Part shown: positions 46,431-58,526 of the stretch, in pieces
How the letters are laid out: each line of letters starts with the position of its first letter
Numbering within the stretch: the stretch's first letter is position 1
Source: Astrocystis sublimbata
Taxonomy: Eukaryota > Ascomycota > Sordariomycetes > Xylariales > Xylariaceae
Assembly: GCA_022453515.1 (NCBI GenBank)
Contig: JAJNNY010000007.1
Span: 682,001-746,000 of the forward strand
Direction of reading: 5' to 3'
Length of the DNA: 64,000 nt
Position numbers and translations under genes: made by a program
The notes under the pieces: generated by a model
What the model was told of the DNA's origin: nothing
The model's database searches: none
The model's input: only the letters and a program-made list of their open reading frames with translations

Positions 46431-49384
46431 AGTAGGTAATAAGGGGATCATCGAGATGTGGCAATGGCGGGAAGAGCATGAGAGTAGCAGCATGGGGTTG
46501 GCTATACGATGTGATGGGATGTGAATGATGCTGTTTATCGTGATGACCATATGATTTGGAGGAACGATATTATTTATATGGTTCCCATTCGGTATCTGAG
46601 ACATAGAATGATAGTTATATCTGGCAATTGGCAACTGATTCCCAACAATACTATCGATTATGACTCCTTACCTACGTAAATTTACACGCGGAGCAAAATA
46701 TATAAGCAAAGCCATACATACACATATGCATCATTAGTCACACATTGAAAGAAAGTGTGAGCTGTTGTGCCCAGGATAATCTATCTCGCAAATTTCTCTA
46801 TGTTTGATCTTAGATACTCCAATGTTTATAGAGGACTTGAGCTAGGAATTGTTTACGGGCTCTAATTGAAGACCAAATCTCGAAAACACCGTCACTTGCT
46901 CTAGCAGCATCATCAGCTCATAAACTTATCAGTATGGAATATGTACCGGTATATCACAGCCGAAATCATCGCGTAGCATGTCGACAAGACACATATATGT
47001 GTACATGGCAAGGCCATGTTCACTCTCTCAGCTATGGCAGTAGGATGGGAATTGCATCGAACTAGCCTCGCCTTTTTATCACGAGGATTGCTTCGTCCCA
47101 CGTACAAATGTCCCAGAAACGCGCGTCACAGGATACTCATCAAGTCTAGATCTTCAAGCGTGTGTGACCTTATAACATTCAGAGACTTGATATCCGCATC
47201 AGAATTGATGAAGATAAGGACAACTCTGAAGAGCTCTGTGATAATGTCGAGCATAGGTAGGAAGCAATCGTCAACCTTGACACTCGGAGTGTGAACTCTA
47301 GAATACCTGCATAAAGCAATGGACTATCGGTTGTAATCCATTCCGGTGTTGTCGCAGCTTCGGTCTCATTCTTACCCGCTGGCCTTATACAGTACGACCG
47401 GGTCACAGGCGCGTTTGTGTTTGCCTTGTCACACACAACAAGAGGACTTCATCTAGACTGTCCCGTGTTGGCGTATACGTAAGCTCAAAGCTTTATATAA
47501 CTATCCTACTGAAAAAATTCTGATGGCTCATCAATTATGTTATTGCAATCTCTCCAAGTTTGTGTGAGTAGGTAGTACGCAAGTATGTAGTAGGATATAG
47601 TGCATTTATGCAGTGTGAACTGGCAATTCGGCGTATAGAAAGAGACCTTGGATATGTCAAAACTCAAAAGGTTCACCTGCCCGTAGCCCTAGAGTTGAAC
47701 AACCATACATGTTACATGTGGCCTAGATATCAGCGCCTCTGTCTGATCTAGTAGACAGTCCTATGGCGTCTTCGGTGTCACTGTCACTGTCGACTACGAT
47801 TGTTTATGCCTGGTTAAGTAAGTACACGATTCAGGAGACTTCTGGAGAATACATGCACAGAGCAAGGGCGTGAAAGGGGTTTGTTTCTCTCAGGGGGTAC
47901 ACATGGATGGGTAGATGGGTGAGGGAAAACGAGGCTCTGTGGAGGTATTGGCTGAATTTTGGCTGGATACTGGCTGCCCGACATGGTTAGAGGCACGGGA
48001 CTGGTGCCGAATCAATTTCCTGCAGGAGGCCGGGGGCTTGGATGGAGCGGGGGCTCTAGCTTTCATATGGACTAGCGTATTCTTTTGCGACGGCCAATGC
48101 TGGAAGCTTTTTATTGGGCAAGGTACCTGCCTCGCCTAGGTAAGTACTTACTTCCAACTCACTGACTGACAAGGATACCTAGAAAGATTGGCTGAAGTGT
48201 CTGCTGAAATTCGCAGCTGCCCTATCGCAGCGGTTTCCCTACCCAACCCAAGGTTAAGCTACCTGATGTACCTAGGTACTGTCGTACCTGTCGTACCTTG
48301 CCTTAGCACCTGAGCACTTGAGGAAACGGTTCGCAACTGACAAACCCGGCGACGTCGAAGTTTCCTTCTTCGCCCATCCCTCTATCCAACCCTCGCACCT
48401 CCTCCATCGACGCCCAGCGTCCACGCACCACTGATCACGGTCACGATACACCCCGATCATCGCGCTCCTTTCAACAAAAACCACATAACTTTTAATACTC
48501 GTGTATTTCCCGTCTCAGGTGTTTTCTTCTGCATAGATAACGCACCGTTTAGCTGTGTCGGTGCCAGTCAATATCAACATCGAGATCGAGAGCCGCAAGA
48601 GATAGCGAGAACCAAATCATCTTACTAGGGCATCCCGGACCCTCGATCGAGTCCTTCGAACATTGCTGTTGCTGTTACCGTTACCGTTGCGGTTCTTGGT
48701 CGGACGCTCTGCGAACAAGCCCCGAGGCGTCGCGTTATCGTTGCTAGCAGTACGGTGCCCCAGTGGAGAGCGAGCGTGCGAGAGAGATACGTAGAAGATC
48801 ACGTTTGCTTCGTAGGGTCGATAGCTCGAGAGTGTAATGGCGGTACGTGTGCCTCCCTAATATCCTGCCTCGTTCGCGGCCGGTGCCGGTGCCGGCCGTG
48901 GTCATTTGCACACCTCACCTTTGAAAATGCGCTGCGCTGAGCTGCGTTGCGCCGCGCCGCCACCCCCAATCGTCCCGGTGTTGTTTGCTCAACCAGCTGC
49001 CACCTCCTACCCCGTCGTACTGCCATACCACGCCGTTGCCGATGCCGCGAAGCCTCGAATCCAGCTTCACCATTCACTACATGAATTAATTACCTCTGCC
49101 TGCATTGCCCCCATTGGCAAAACAAACACTACACGCTCCTTCCTTCCACCATTCACCGCACTGAGGTTCCTGTGCTTTCCAACGTTCTTACCTACTGCAT
49201 GATACCTCTATTTCTGTTTCCTCTGGCCTTACCCTTGATTGCCTTCGACACCGCATGAGGCTCCCCAACACGAAGTTTCCGCCTCTTTTTCGGTGCCACT
49301 CTCTTCCCACGTTCCTCTGCACCTCTTCCGTTCGTTTGACCCCAACCCAGCACACAACACACAATACACAATACAGCGTCCAAA
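46431..49384. other. Intergenic, about 3 kb
   Basis: No supported gene. Frames at 47016-47436 on both strands overlap and have no features. TACCTA/TAGGTA motifs lie near 48130-48290. The last kilobase is GC-rich with short CCGTTA-type repeats (about 48664-48690) and is probably the promoter and long 5' UTR of the DUF2433 gene. Confidence 0.5.
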
Positions 49385-51689
49385 ATGCATCAGTATTCAC
49401 GTCCTATGCTGCCGGAAGAGCAGCGTGGGGGCGTCATGATGTCTCCGCCTCTCATCAGCCCCTACGCATCTCGTCGCAACTGCGGCGACATCCGCCTTCT
49501 CGACCCCTCGCTAATCTCTGACCCCTTTCAGCAATCCCGGCAGTCCTACAACAACCAAAGCTACATGGCGAACGGCGCATCGGCCTCCGGTCCTGTCCCC
49601 GGCGCCACCCCACTCCTGCCCAACCAAGGCCGAGTTCTGCAACAAGGCGCCATTCGTGTGCTGTGTGTAGCCGACGTACGAGGTAGGACGAATCTTCCTC
49701 TGCACTTCCATGTAGTGTAGGGCTAATCTCGGCTCGATAGGTAACTTGGGTTCTCTCAACGACCTTGCGCGACAGGCGCGAGCAGACCACATCGTTCACA
49801 CCGGCGACTTCGGATTCTACGATGAAACCTCGCTTGATCGCATTGCCGAGAAGTAAGTTGTGGGGAAACACTGCGACAGACGAGGCTGCTGCTCGTAAAA
49901 GATCACACTAACTCGACTTGCTAGGACATTGAAGCATGTTGCACAATACTCCCCCTTGATTGCCGAGAACGTCAAGAAAGCCATCAGCCAGCCCGGCCCT
50001 GTCAAACAGCGATTTGCGCCAGAAGATCTTCCCCTATCCCAGCTACCGCAACTCATCAAAGGCGAGATCAAACTCGAGGTTCCCGTCTACACAGTGTGGG
50101 GTGCTTGCGAAGATGTGCGAGTGCTGGAGAAGTTCAGATCGAACGAGTACAAGGTGCCCAACCTGCACATCATCGACGAGAACCGTTCCATGCTATTGGA
50201 GGTTGGTGGTGTCAAGCTACGGCTCCTCGGACTCGGAGGTGCCGTAGTGATGCACAAGCTCTTCGACAATGGAGAAGGCCGGACTACCATTGCCGGTGGA
50301 CAAGGCACAATGTGGACAACTCTGCTGCAGATGGGCGAACTGGTCGATACGGCAAACCGCGTTTACGACCCGACCGAAACCCGTGTCTTCATTACGCACG
50401 CTTCCCCTGCTCGCGAAGGTATCCTCAATCAGCTGTCTGTGAGCCTGAAAGCCGACTTCTCCATCTCTGCCGGCCTACACTTCCGCTACGGAAGCTCGTA
50501 CAACGAATTCAGCGTGAACCCGACCCTGGATCATTACCGTGGCAAGCTAGCCGCCTCGAAGGCCTCGTTCAATGACGTATGGGAGACGGTCAAATCCGAG
50601 GTGGAACCTGCCATCCAGCAAAACGAGGCACAACAGAACTTGCTTAAGAACGCACTGGGACTTGTAGAGAAGATGCCTACCACGGCGGCTGGCGGCAATC
50701 CTTTCGGCGGCCCCGTCGGGGCACCCGGTGCCCTTGGCCAGGTCGATGAGAGTGCCTTCAAGAACATGTGGAACTTCAATCTAGCGGATGCTGCTTTCGG
50801 CTGGCTCGTCTTGGAGATTCAAGACGGTCGTATCGGTACTGAGATGCGGGCACAGGGTTTCAACTTCTCTCACCGAGGCGCCAAGCAGCAGCCTAACGCC
50901 CCCCAGGGTACGCCCTCTCCGGCACCCGGAGCCGTCAGCCAACCCCCGGCTGGGCCTGGCCCCTCACTGGCTCCTCCGAGAAGCGCCTCGGCGACAGGGC
51001 AACCACCCAAGTCAGCTACCGCGACACCTCTGCAACCGAAGCCTGCAACGCCAAAGCCCACAGGGCCCCCCACGGCTCCGGCAGCCAAGGACGCGGAGAA
51101 GGCTGCTGCCTCCAACGGAGCGACCACCGGCGGTCCGGACACGGTCCCTTCGCCTGGCCCAAGGCCAACTGCAGACTCCATAGTAGGGCTGTTCGTTATG
51201 AATGTCCAGAGCGATGAGCAGACGCGCGACATTTTCCCCGACGAGCATAAAGCTAAAATAACCAAGGTCGAAAAATGGGGTAATAACAGCAATAACAAAG
51301 TTGCCCATTTCCAGACAATCGAGGAGCGTGATGCCGCATATGCCAGCCTTGCCGATGAATACAAGGTTCGCCAATCCGAGGATAGGTCTAAGCCTCTGGT
51401 CAAGATCTTTCAACCTCGGGAGAATAAGCCATTCCCCCCGCGTGCCGGCGGAGCTGGAAACTGGGGAAGTAGTCGAGGCAGAGATAGCGCCAGCGGGTAC
51501 CGGAGTGCCGGCGATCGCGGTGCTATGAGCGGCGGCGAAAGCGGTCCCGAGTCGAACCGCTCGCGCGGTGGACGTGGAGGAGGACGTGGAGCAAGAGGAG
51601 ATCGTGGTGGTCGTACGCAACGAGGCCGAGGTGGGTTGAATAAGGCAGAAGGTGGAAGTGCATCACCTGCTCCTGGAGGCGGCGATTAG
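49385..51689 (+). CDS. DUF2433 metallophosphoesterase-like protein with RGG tail
   Basis: Exons 49385-49682, 49741-49852 and 49925-51689 give 724 residues. After a Pro/Ser-rich start, residues about 90-410 form a calcineurin-like phosphoesterase fold: VLCVADVRGNLGSLNDL, HIVHTGDFGFYDE, VYTVWGACEDVRVLEKF, KLRLLGLGG and VFITHASPAREGILNQL. These match the fungal DUF2433 layout. The first motif is DVRGN rather than D-x-H and no GNH motif is seen, so metal binding may be partial. A Pro/Ala/Thr-rich linker (about 490-590) leads to a short ordered segment (SIVGLFVMNVQSDEQTRDIF) that looks RRM-like, then an Arg-Gly-rich tail (SRGGRGGGRGARGDRGG), a typical RNA-binding tail. RNA-linked work is inferred; no enzyme activity is claimed. 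Confidence 0.87.
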
Positions 51690-52617
51690 GGCGAGCCGAA
51701 ACTGCGTACTCTTCAGCACCACCTTTCCCGATCATCTTAGCAATTTTCGGATTCTCGCTCATACTGTGGTACCTTCTTAAACCTCAGCATGCGGTCGATG
51801 TTAAGAGTGGGAAGGGGAAATCCTTACTCTGGACCGTCGATTGGTGGAGAAGGCTGAGATAAAGGAGATGCGAGATCAGTTGACGGTACGGCACCGTAGG
51901 GCCGGATCAGTTACATGGCATGGCATTCATTCTGTTCATATCACAGGTTTGGATGACTACTCGACTAGGTAGCCATCTACTGTCCCGCTGGATAGTAGGG
52001 CTCGCGCTTTATTCATGACCGACTCAGGAGCCTCTGTTGTTTCTCCTACCTAGCTACTGGCTACTGGCACTTCGAAGGGATAGTGGCTGTGACGAACACA
52101 CCCTCACACGCACCCAACATTCTCTGTATTGACGTGGGCAGATCCTCGATACAGGCGGGCAATTTTAGTTTTCATAAAAATTACATGATACCAAAGTTCT
52201 CTATCTTGCTGTTTTACTCTGTGACATGGTCTGTTGTGTGATGTTACATGTCCATTGCCGAGTTACCGGTTGTTGCAAGCGTTCTACCAAGTCAACTTGT
52301 CCTATTTTCAGTGCTGCTTGCCGGCGTGTGTAACACTTCAGACTTCGGAGCGAAACTGCTCGCCAGGTATCTAGCTACTGACTGGCCAGTCGAAGTCTCT
52401 TGGTTCGTTAACTGCACAGAAGAAGGCGAAGCCGTGCCTAGACTCCCAACCGTTGGCGCCTAGATTAAGTCGACTGACTACTGCTGTTGTACATGTCTAG
52501 GTCGCTGTTTCATATCTTCCATCTCTGTCTTTCTTTTCAACCGTAGTAGTACACGTACTATATATACACACCACACACCACGCCAGCCATAAGATGGACG
52601 CTCACAAGTCAGAAACA
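51690..52617. other. Convergent intergenic spacer
   Basis: The 3' regions of the DUF2433 gene (+) and COQ5 (-). A 71-codon hydrophobic frame at 52248-52463 has no supporting features. Confidence 0.5.
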
Positions 52618-53690
52618 TCACAGAGGCTTCATCCCCTTGTGTATAGCTGCCACACCGCCGGTCAGGTCTTCGTAACCGGTGCCGCCGACGACGAAGCCGG
52701 CATCCTCGATGAGGCCTCGGAACTGGTGCTGGGTGGGGAAACGCTCGATGCTCTCGACGAGGTACTGGTACGAGTCGCGGTCGCCGGCGACGAGCTGGCC
52801 GATGAGGGGGATGGCGGAGAAGGACCAGCGCTTGTAGAGGGCGTCGAGGACGGGGTTGGCGACCTTGGAGAACTCGAGGCAGGCGAAGACGCCGCCGGGC
52901 TTGAGGACGCGGTGGGCCTCGGCCAGGGCCTGGGGGATGTTGGCGAAGTTGCGGATGCCGAAGGCGACGGTGTAGAGGTCGAGGCTGGCGGGGGGGATGG
53001 CGGCGGAACGGGGCAGGGCGGTGGCGTCGGCCTCGAGGAAGGAGAGGGTGGCCTGCTGGGCGGCGGGCAGGGCGAGGGCGCGCTGCTGGCCGACGGCGAG
53101 CATGGAGGGGTTGATGTCGGAGATGGTGATGTGGATGTTGGGGTTCGCGTTGACGACGTGCGAGTGGTGCAGCATGCGGAAGGCGATGTCGCCGGTGCCG
53201 CCGGCGACGTCGAGGACGCGCGTGGGGGAGGGCGGGATGTGTGACGAGTAGCCCGGGTTGAGGGAGGCGACGAAGTGGTCTCTGTTGCGGCGGCCGGCTG
53301 GGTTAGCTGGGTGAAGTTGAGTAGGAGTAGAGCACGATGGTCAGTCAGAACGTACTTCCAGATGCGATGCCACCCAAAGGACATGAGATCATTCATGCGG
53401 TCGTATGATTCGGCTACGCTGTGGAAGACGCCGGCCACGCGCTCCGTCTTCTCGGACTCGGACAGGCCGTCCTGAAAGCCGAAGTGTGTTGTTCTAGAAG
53501 TGTTGCCATCGCTTCTACTGCTGCCGCCTTGCGTGGACGAGGCAGAGGCAGAGGAGGTGGTCTGTGGTCGGAGAGCGGATGTACTTGTGCTGAAGGTGTG
53601 GGAAGAGCTACATGTCGATGCGCAGAGCGGCTGCAGGTGACAACGCCGGGCTAATCGTGAGGTTGCGCGGAGGGCGGGACGAGCGGCCAT
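52618..53690 (-). CDS. coq5: Ubiquinone biosynthesis C-methyltransferase COQ5
   Basis: Exons 53690-53356 and 53281-52618 give 332 residues. The ATG at 53690 (context CCACCATGG) starts a Ser/Ala/Arg-rich mitochondrial presequence (about 1-45). The UbiE/COQ5 core begins TTHFGFQDG, then [19 protein letters not shown] joined across the intron to [16 protein letters not shown] motif I is [13 protein letters not shown] (about 134-146), followed by ISDINPSML, the [14 protein letters not shown] signature and [18 protein letters not shown]5 methylates the benzoquinol ring in the mitochondrial CoQ synthome. The acceptor at 53282 (CAACAG) is the only one of three nearby AGs that preserves phase. The opposite strand holds a long GC-rich false frame. 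Confidence 0.96.
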
Positions 53691-54129
53691 GGTGGACACA
53701 GCGTTGAGCCCCGTCGTGGACCCCAACTTCGCAATCTAGGGAAGGGCCTTGAAATCAGCTAGTCAACCAGGAAAATGTATAGTCGATGGTGGCACATGTG
53801 AATGTATCGCTGTGTCACGGGATTGTAGGGCGAGTAGGGCAACATCAGATGCCGGGCGCCGCCGACCCCAGAAAAAAAAAGAGATGGGCAGAGCTAAGAG
53901 ATCTGCCAAGAAATCGGAGGACGGTCGATTCCTGGCCCCCACGTTGCCCCCCGTCTCCGGCCGTGCCATCCATGCGTTGTGGGGGACATCGGCAATCGGG
54001 GCATCCGCTTGTCTCTGCCAAGACGGCCGAGTGTGTACAGGTAACCATAAGGTAGGTAAACAGCTCCGGCCCCAGAAGACCACCTGGTTGATGATACTCT
54101 GTAAAGGAAACGGTTTTTGACTCACCAAC
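53691..54129. other. Spacer between COQ5 and the small membrane-protein gene
   Basis: About 440 bp; COQ5 upstream region and the 3' side of the 62-residue ORF. Nothing else is supported. Confidence 0.5.
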
Positions 54130-54318
54130 TTATGCAGAAGCCTCGGGATCCTCATGCTGCTGTTGATCTTGCTGGTCCGCCTGTTCCGCCTGTTTCGCCG
54201 TGAACATCTCGTGCGCGAAATGCTCAACCACTTTCTTGCCCTTCCAGAACACGAGGCTGATCCCGAGCACGAAGAAGATGACAAGGATGGCGATGATGAC
54301 ATTCTGATGAACGGACAT
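54130..54318 (-). CDS. 62-residue single-pass membrane microprotein
   Basis: An uninterrupted minus-strand frame starts at ATG 54318. Residues 1-6 are polar, 7-25 (VIIAILVIFFVLGISLVFW) form one strong hydrophobic helix, 26-29 are KGKK, and the rest is a Gln/Glu/Asp-rich tail. The positive residues after the helix suggest an N-out, C-in signal-anchor orientation. I do not recognise a family; the form resembles small single-pass subunits or regulators of mitochondrial or ER complexes. The frame stays open upstream to about 54480, but the added residues look like leader. The gene lies upstream of COQ5 on the same strand. Confidence 0.55.
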   Translation of the reverse strand: MSVHQNVIIAILVIFFVLGISLVFWKGKKVVEHFAHEMFTAKQAEQADQQDQQQHEDPEASA

Positions 54319-55440
54319 GTTGCTTGGGGAGACTGGGTGGGTTTTTGGGCAGGTATGTAGCGAGTTGCTGTGTTGCCGTGTCACCAGTGTCGAAGTTGGA
54401 TGGATGCTACCTACATGGTACGAATAAGACGTTGTGTTGTCAGATTGCTGCACGAGAGTTAGGTAGACATTAGACCACACTAGTACTAAGTTTGCTTATT
54501 TCAAACAATTCACAATTGTACTGAGGTATACTGGTGAATCGGTCGTTGCTAGGTAACAGGAGCCCACAGTGCTGTGCTGTTGGCTTCAAAGTCAATTAAC
54601 TAGTATTTAATCAATTACCTCCTAATATACAGGGCAAATAACCATTTGCTTCTCAACATCAAGTAGCTTGGCAAGTACCTACCTAATTGGAATAGGTAGA
54701 TGTGGATAATGTGAGGTATTGTGAATGCTATGTTGTTGTTATAGTTCAAGGATGCGCGACGGGTTTTCTGCCGAGGAGTAGATGACGGTAGCATACCGTT
54801 TCCTACAGCTGGCCAAACATGCCATATGTAAACAAAACCAAGATAAATAAGTAAACTCCGATCTCTAAACGGAGGTATTCGCAACAATTACCCAAGCAGC
54901 GACCCTGATAGCGTAAGTACTCCACACATGTATGTATGTAGGTAGGTCAGATACAATACCTAAATTACCTAAATACTTACTATTCAATGTACTGGGTAAG
55001 ACTAACACTAAATGTCATAATTGCCTTTCGGCTATTTCTCAAGGTCTTTCTGATGAAGTTGAAAGAACTCATGTTGGTATTCAACTTTGGAAATCGCATG
55101 GCTCCTGAACCCCCCGGTAGACCTGAACCTACCTACTCAGAGGTCATCGATAACAGAAATACGTTGTACATAAGTGTAATGCTGGTTTGAGTGGGGTCGA
55201 AGATGCCGAGAGTCTAGCTGGGTACATATACAGTATAGCGCCAGGATAGCGACGGGCGCTAGCGATTCGCTTTGCAGCGGCTTAGGGTGACGTCGCGAAC
55301 CATTGAAAGTCCGGGGAAAGCCATCCACCTACATACACTACGCCCGAGGTCATTCTCCAGCCTACTACTGATACTTCCCCAGACAAAGCATTCGTCTATT
55401 GTGAGAGAATCTGGTGCATTTCACGAGATATGAGCTGACG
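54319..55440. other. Divergent intergenic region
   Basis: About 1.1 kb between the membrane microprotein gene (-) and BCKDH E1 alpha (+). AT-rich, with TAGGTA motifs near 54676-54700 and 54937-54970. No coding region is supported. Confidence 0.5.
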
Positions 55441-56865
55441 ATGAAGACGAATACCATTCCTCGGTTGTTCCCACGAAGAGCCTCCCCTATCCTACCCCGC
55501 ATACCTCGGTCAAGGTATCCCGCCCCCGTTACTAGTGCGCGATCTTCGAGCAGCATACCACAGCGCCAAAACTCGGATTTCGTGTCCTTCCCCGGCGCCT
55601 TGAAGAGTAGATTCACCAGTCATCTCAAGTTTGCATTGCCGTCAGACTATCCCACGCTGCCAACCTACCGTGTCGTCGACCAAGATGGCAACGTTGTTGA
55701 TCATTCCTTCCAACAAGACCTCAGCAACGGCGAGGTCGGCCAGCTATACAGGACAATGCTGACGGTTTCCATCATGGACGTCATCATGAAGGACGCCCAG
55801 CGCCAGGGTCGCATAAGCTTTTATATGCCATCGGATGGTGAGGAAGCCATTAGTGTCGGGTCAGCGTCCGTGCTCAACAAGCAAGACGTCATTTTCTGTC
55901 AGTATCGGGAACAAGGTGTCTTTTCACAGCGTGGCTTCACAATGAGCGACTATATGAACCAGCTGTTTGCAAACAATCTAGACAGCGGCTGTGGGAGGAA
56001 CATGCCTGTCCACTACGGCAGTAAGGAGTTGAATATCGTCAGTCCAATTGGCCGGTCTGAACATGAGATGGCCTAGCTAACAACCCGTCAGCATACAATC
56101 TCATCGCCACTAGCCACCCAGCTGCCGCAGGCTGCTGGTGCAGCCTATGGCCTCAAACTACGGCGTATTAACGACGTCACCTTGCCGCCTCGGATAGTGG
56201 CTGCTTACTTCGGGGAGGGTGCTGCGAGTGAGGGCGATTTCCACGCGGCGCTGAACCTCGCGGCAACAAGATCGTGCCCGGTGGTCTTCATCTGCAGAAA
56301 CAATGGGTACGCCATCTCAACACCGACCTTGGAACAGTACCGGGGCGACGGCATCGCCAGCCGCGGTGTCGGATACGGCATCGACACTATCCGAGTCGAT
56401 GGAAACGACATCTGGGCCGTCCGAGAGGTGACCAAGAAAGCCAGGGATATGGCGCTGCAGGACGGGGGAAAGCCGATTCTGATCGAGGCCATGAGCTATC
56501 GCGTCAGCCACCATAGCACTTCGGACGACTCGTTCGCCTACCGAGCGCGGGTAGAGGTTGAGGAGTGGAAGAAGCGAGACAACCCTCTCGCCCGGCTACG
56601 GAAGTACATGGAAGCGAAGGGCTTCTGGGACGACGCGAAAGAGAAGGAAGCCCGCGAGAGTATCAAAAGGGACGTATTGAAAGCCTTCTCACAGGCGGAG
56701 AAGGAAAAGAAACCACCCATTCGCTCCATGTTTGAAGATGTCTACGAGGAGCTCACGCCTGAACTCAAGGCCCAGATGAAAGAGCTACGAGACCATCTTG
56801 AGCGATACCCCGATGAATACGAATTGAACGCGTTTGAAGGGGGGAAGGGCAGCTTGGATCAGTGA
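55441..56865 (+). CDS. Branched-chain 2-oxoacid dehydrogenase E1 alpha subunit
   Basis: Exons 55441-56037 and 56092-56865, split by a 54-bp intron (donor GTCAGT), give 456 residues. An Arg/Ser/Pro-rich mitochondrial presequence spans about 1-45. Core motifs are YRTMLTVSIMDVIMKDAQRQ, QYREQGV, MPVHYGSKELNI joined to HTISSPLATQLPQAAG, and the thiamine-diphosphate motif GEGAASEGDF...RNN (about 240-270). The kinase-regulated loop YRVSHHSTSDDS (about 335-346) marks it as the 2-oxoisovalerate (BCKDH) rather than the pyruvate enzyme. With E1 beta, E2 and E3 it decarboxylates Leu, Ile and Val 2-oxoacids in the matrix. Phosphorylation of the serine loop by BCKD kinase is the expected control. No partner subunit lies in this window. 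Confidence 0.96.
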
Positions 56866-58526
56866 GATAAATGAGATATCGGTGACTTGGCTTCTCGTTG
56901 GGCCATACTGCGCCTAATCGATCTGTATACGAACGATTGGCCACATGAGCACGAGTGGGTAAGAGTAGAAACAAAACAACTCGGAATGACTGCATGTGTG
57001 GACTCTTATTGATGCTGTTGATGCTGTAAGTGCTGTTATTGTCACATTTCAACGTGCATGAGGCGGACCACCCACTCTATTTTGTATTGCAGTGACCCGT
57101 GGTCGTGATGTCGTGCCACGTAAGGGGGCAGTAGTGGTCTTCGTATTGTTACCATGTAATGCCATGAGCCCCCCCAGGATGGCAGTTGCTTCTGATGCTG
57201 TGAAAGTGGGTTGGTTAGGCATAAAAACGCGGGGCGCTGTCCGTTGTTGCATGGCGAGATGGAGGATCGACAACCGTAGCCCGACTGTAGCAAGATAGCA
57301 GGTCTGCCCGAGCATGCCACAAAATTTCATAGACTTTGTGACCAAAGCATAACCGATTTCCAATGTCTCTATTTCTGTGGATTGCGTACATGATATGGTA
57401 TACAATCTGTTTATTGATAGCACAACCAAGATTCGAAACAAACAACGAGACGGACTGTCCCCTAAGTAGGTGGACCGTTCTCTAAATTGAAGTCGGAGAA
57501 TCTGGCGTGTCTTTAGACTGAGGTTACTGCAACTTACATAATACCAACTTAAATACTACATGTAGGTAGGTACTTAATGTACCTAGGTAGTATACAACCG
57601 AGGCTGGGTGGTATCATAAACGATATTCAGTAGTATGCAAGCGAGCAGCCATCATCCCCGTGGACTCGGAAAAGATACCATGTATGTAGCGGGCTAAGGG
57701 TGCAAGGGCTCAAGGTGGGAGGGGGCGCGCCGATTGGGAGGCCAATTTGCCTGCCCAGGTGTTGTTGACTGGCGGGCGACACCGTGCCGTCCTACCTACC
57801 GAACTCCAAAGGGCTTTGATAGAGCCACCCCGCCTCTGACACGACAGCCAGGCGAGCCAGGCATGCCAGGCAGTTATCATACCGTATCAGCGTATCAGCA
57901 GCGTAGCAGGGCACCTGTGTAGGCAGCTAGCCACGCCACCTAGGTACCTACCTAGGTAGGTAGCCTCCCGTCTATGTAGAGCACAACACTCATCCCCAAC
58001 TACCTAGCTTGATAACTGCGCCTTGCGTCTGCGTCTGCGCTTGTCTATCTCTCCTCTGCCCTTCCCGTCCTTCTGTGGTGTTTGTATAGTGTATACGTAG
58101 GAAGTTGAGAAGCCCACGACAACGACGACAACTGCGACGACAACTGCGACGACAACGACGACCCGCGCTCTGGTATTCTCCTAGCGTCCGAGTAGTTAGA
58201 ATTGAGCGCGGCCGGCCCGTCGTATCGAATGAGCGAACGGTCGAAGCGAAGGGAATACGAAAGTGACTAAGAGGCTAGAGGGGAAGCCCGCGGGCTGACG
58301 TCGAACTGACCTCTGCCGCATCCGAACCGGACAACTCCCCCATCACGCACAGGTGCCCGCCGAAGCCTGCCTTCTTCACCTCCCACCTCTCAGCTCACTT
58401 CGAGTTCTGATCCGCCATCTTCCATCCATCCCATCTGACCGACCGACCGACCACCTATCTCCGAGTCTGCATCTTGCCCTGCCAACCGCCAGTCCGTCGC
58501 ACGCCGCCTGCCTCATGGCGTAATCC
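56866..58526. other. Intergenic, promoter side of the HECT gene
   Basis: About 1.7 kb. TACCTAGGTA-type motifs cluster at 57560-57595 and 57940-57965, and GAC/CGA-rich short repeats lie at 58107-58162. No supported gene. The 3' part is probably the leader of the HECT ligase gene. Confidence 0.5.

Noticed and set aside
47016..47436. Frames on both strands of about 85-92 codons
   Set aside because: Low-complexity, overlapping, no supporting signals.
52594..53244. 216-codon plus-strand frame, Asp/Gly/Val-rich
   Set aside because: It lies antisense to COQ5 exons. Its composition is the reverse complement of COQ5 codons, with no domain.
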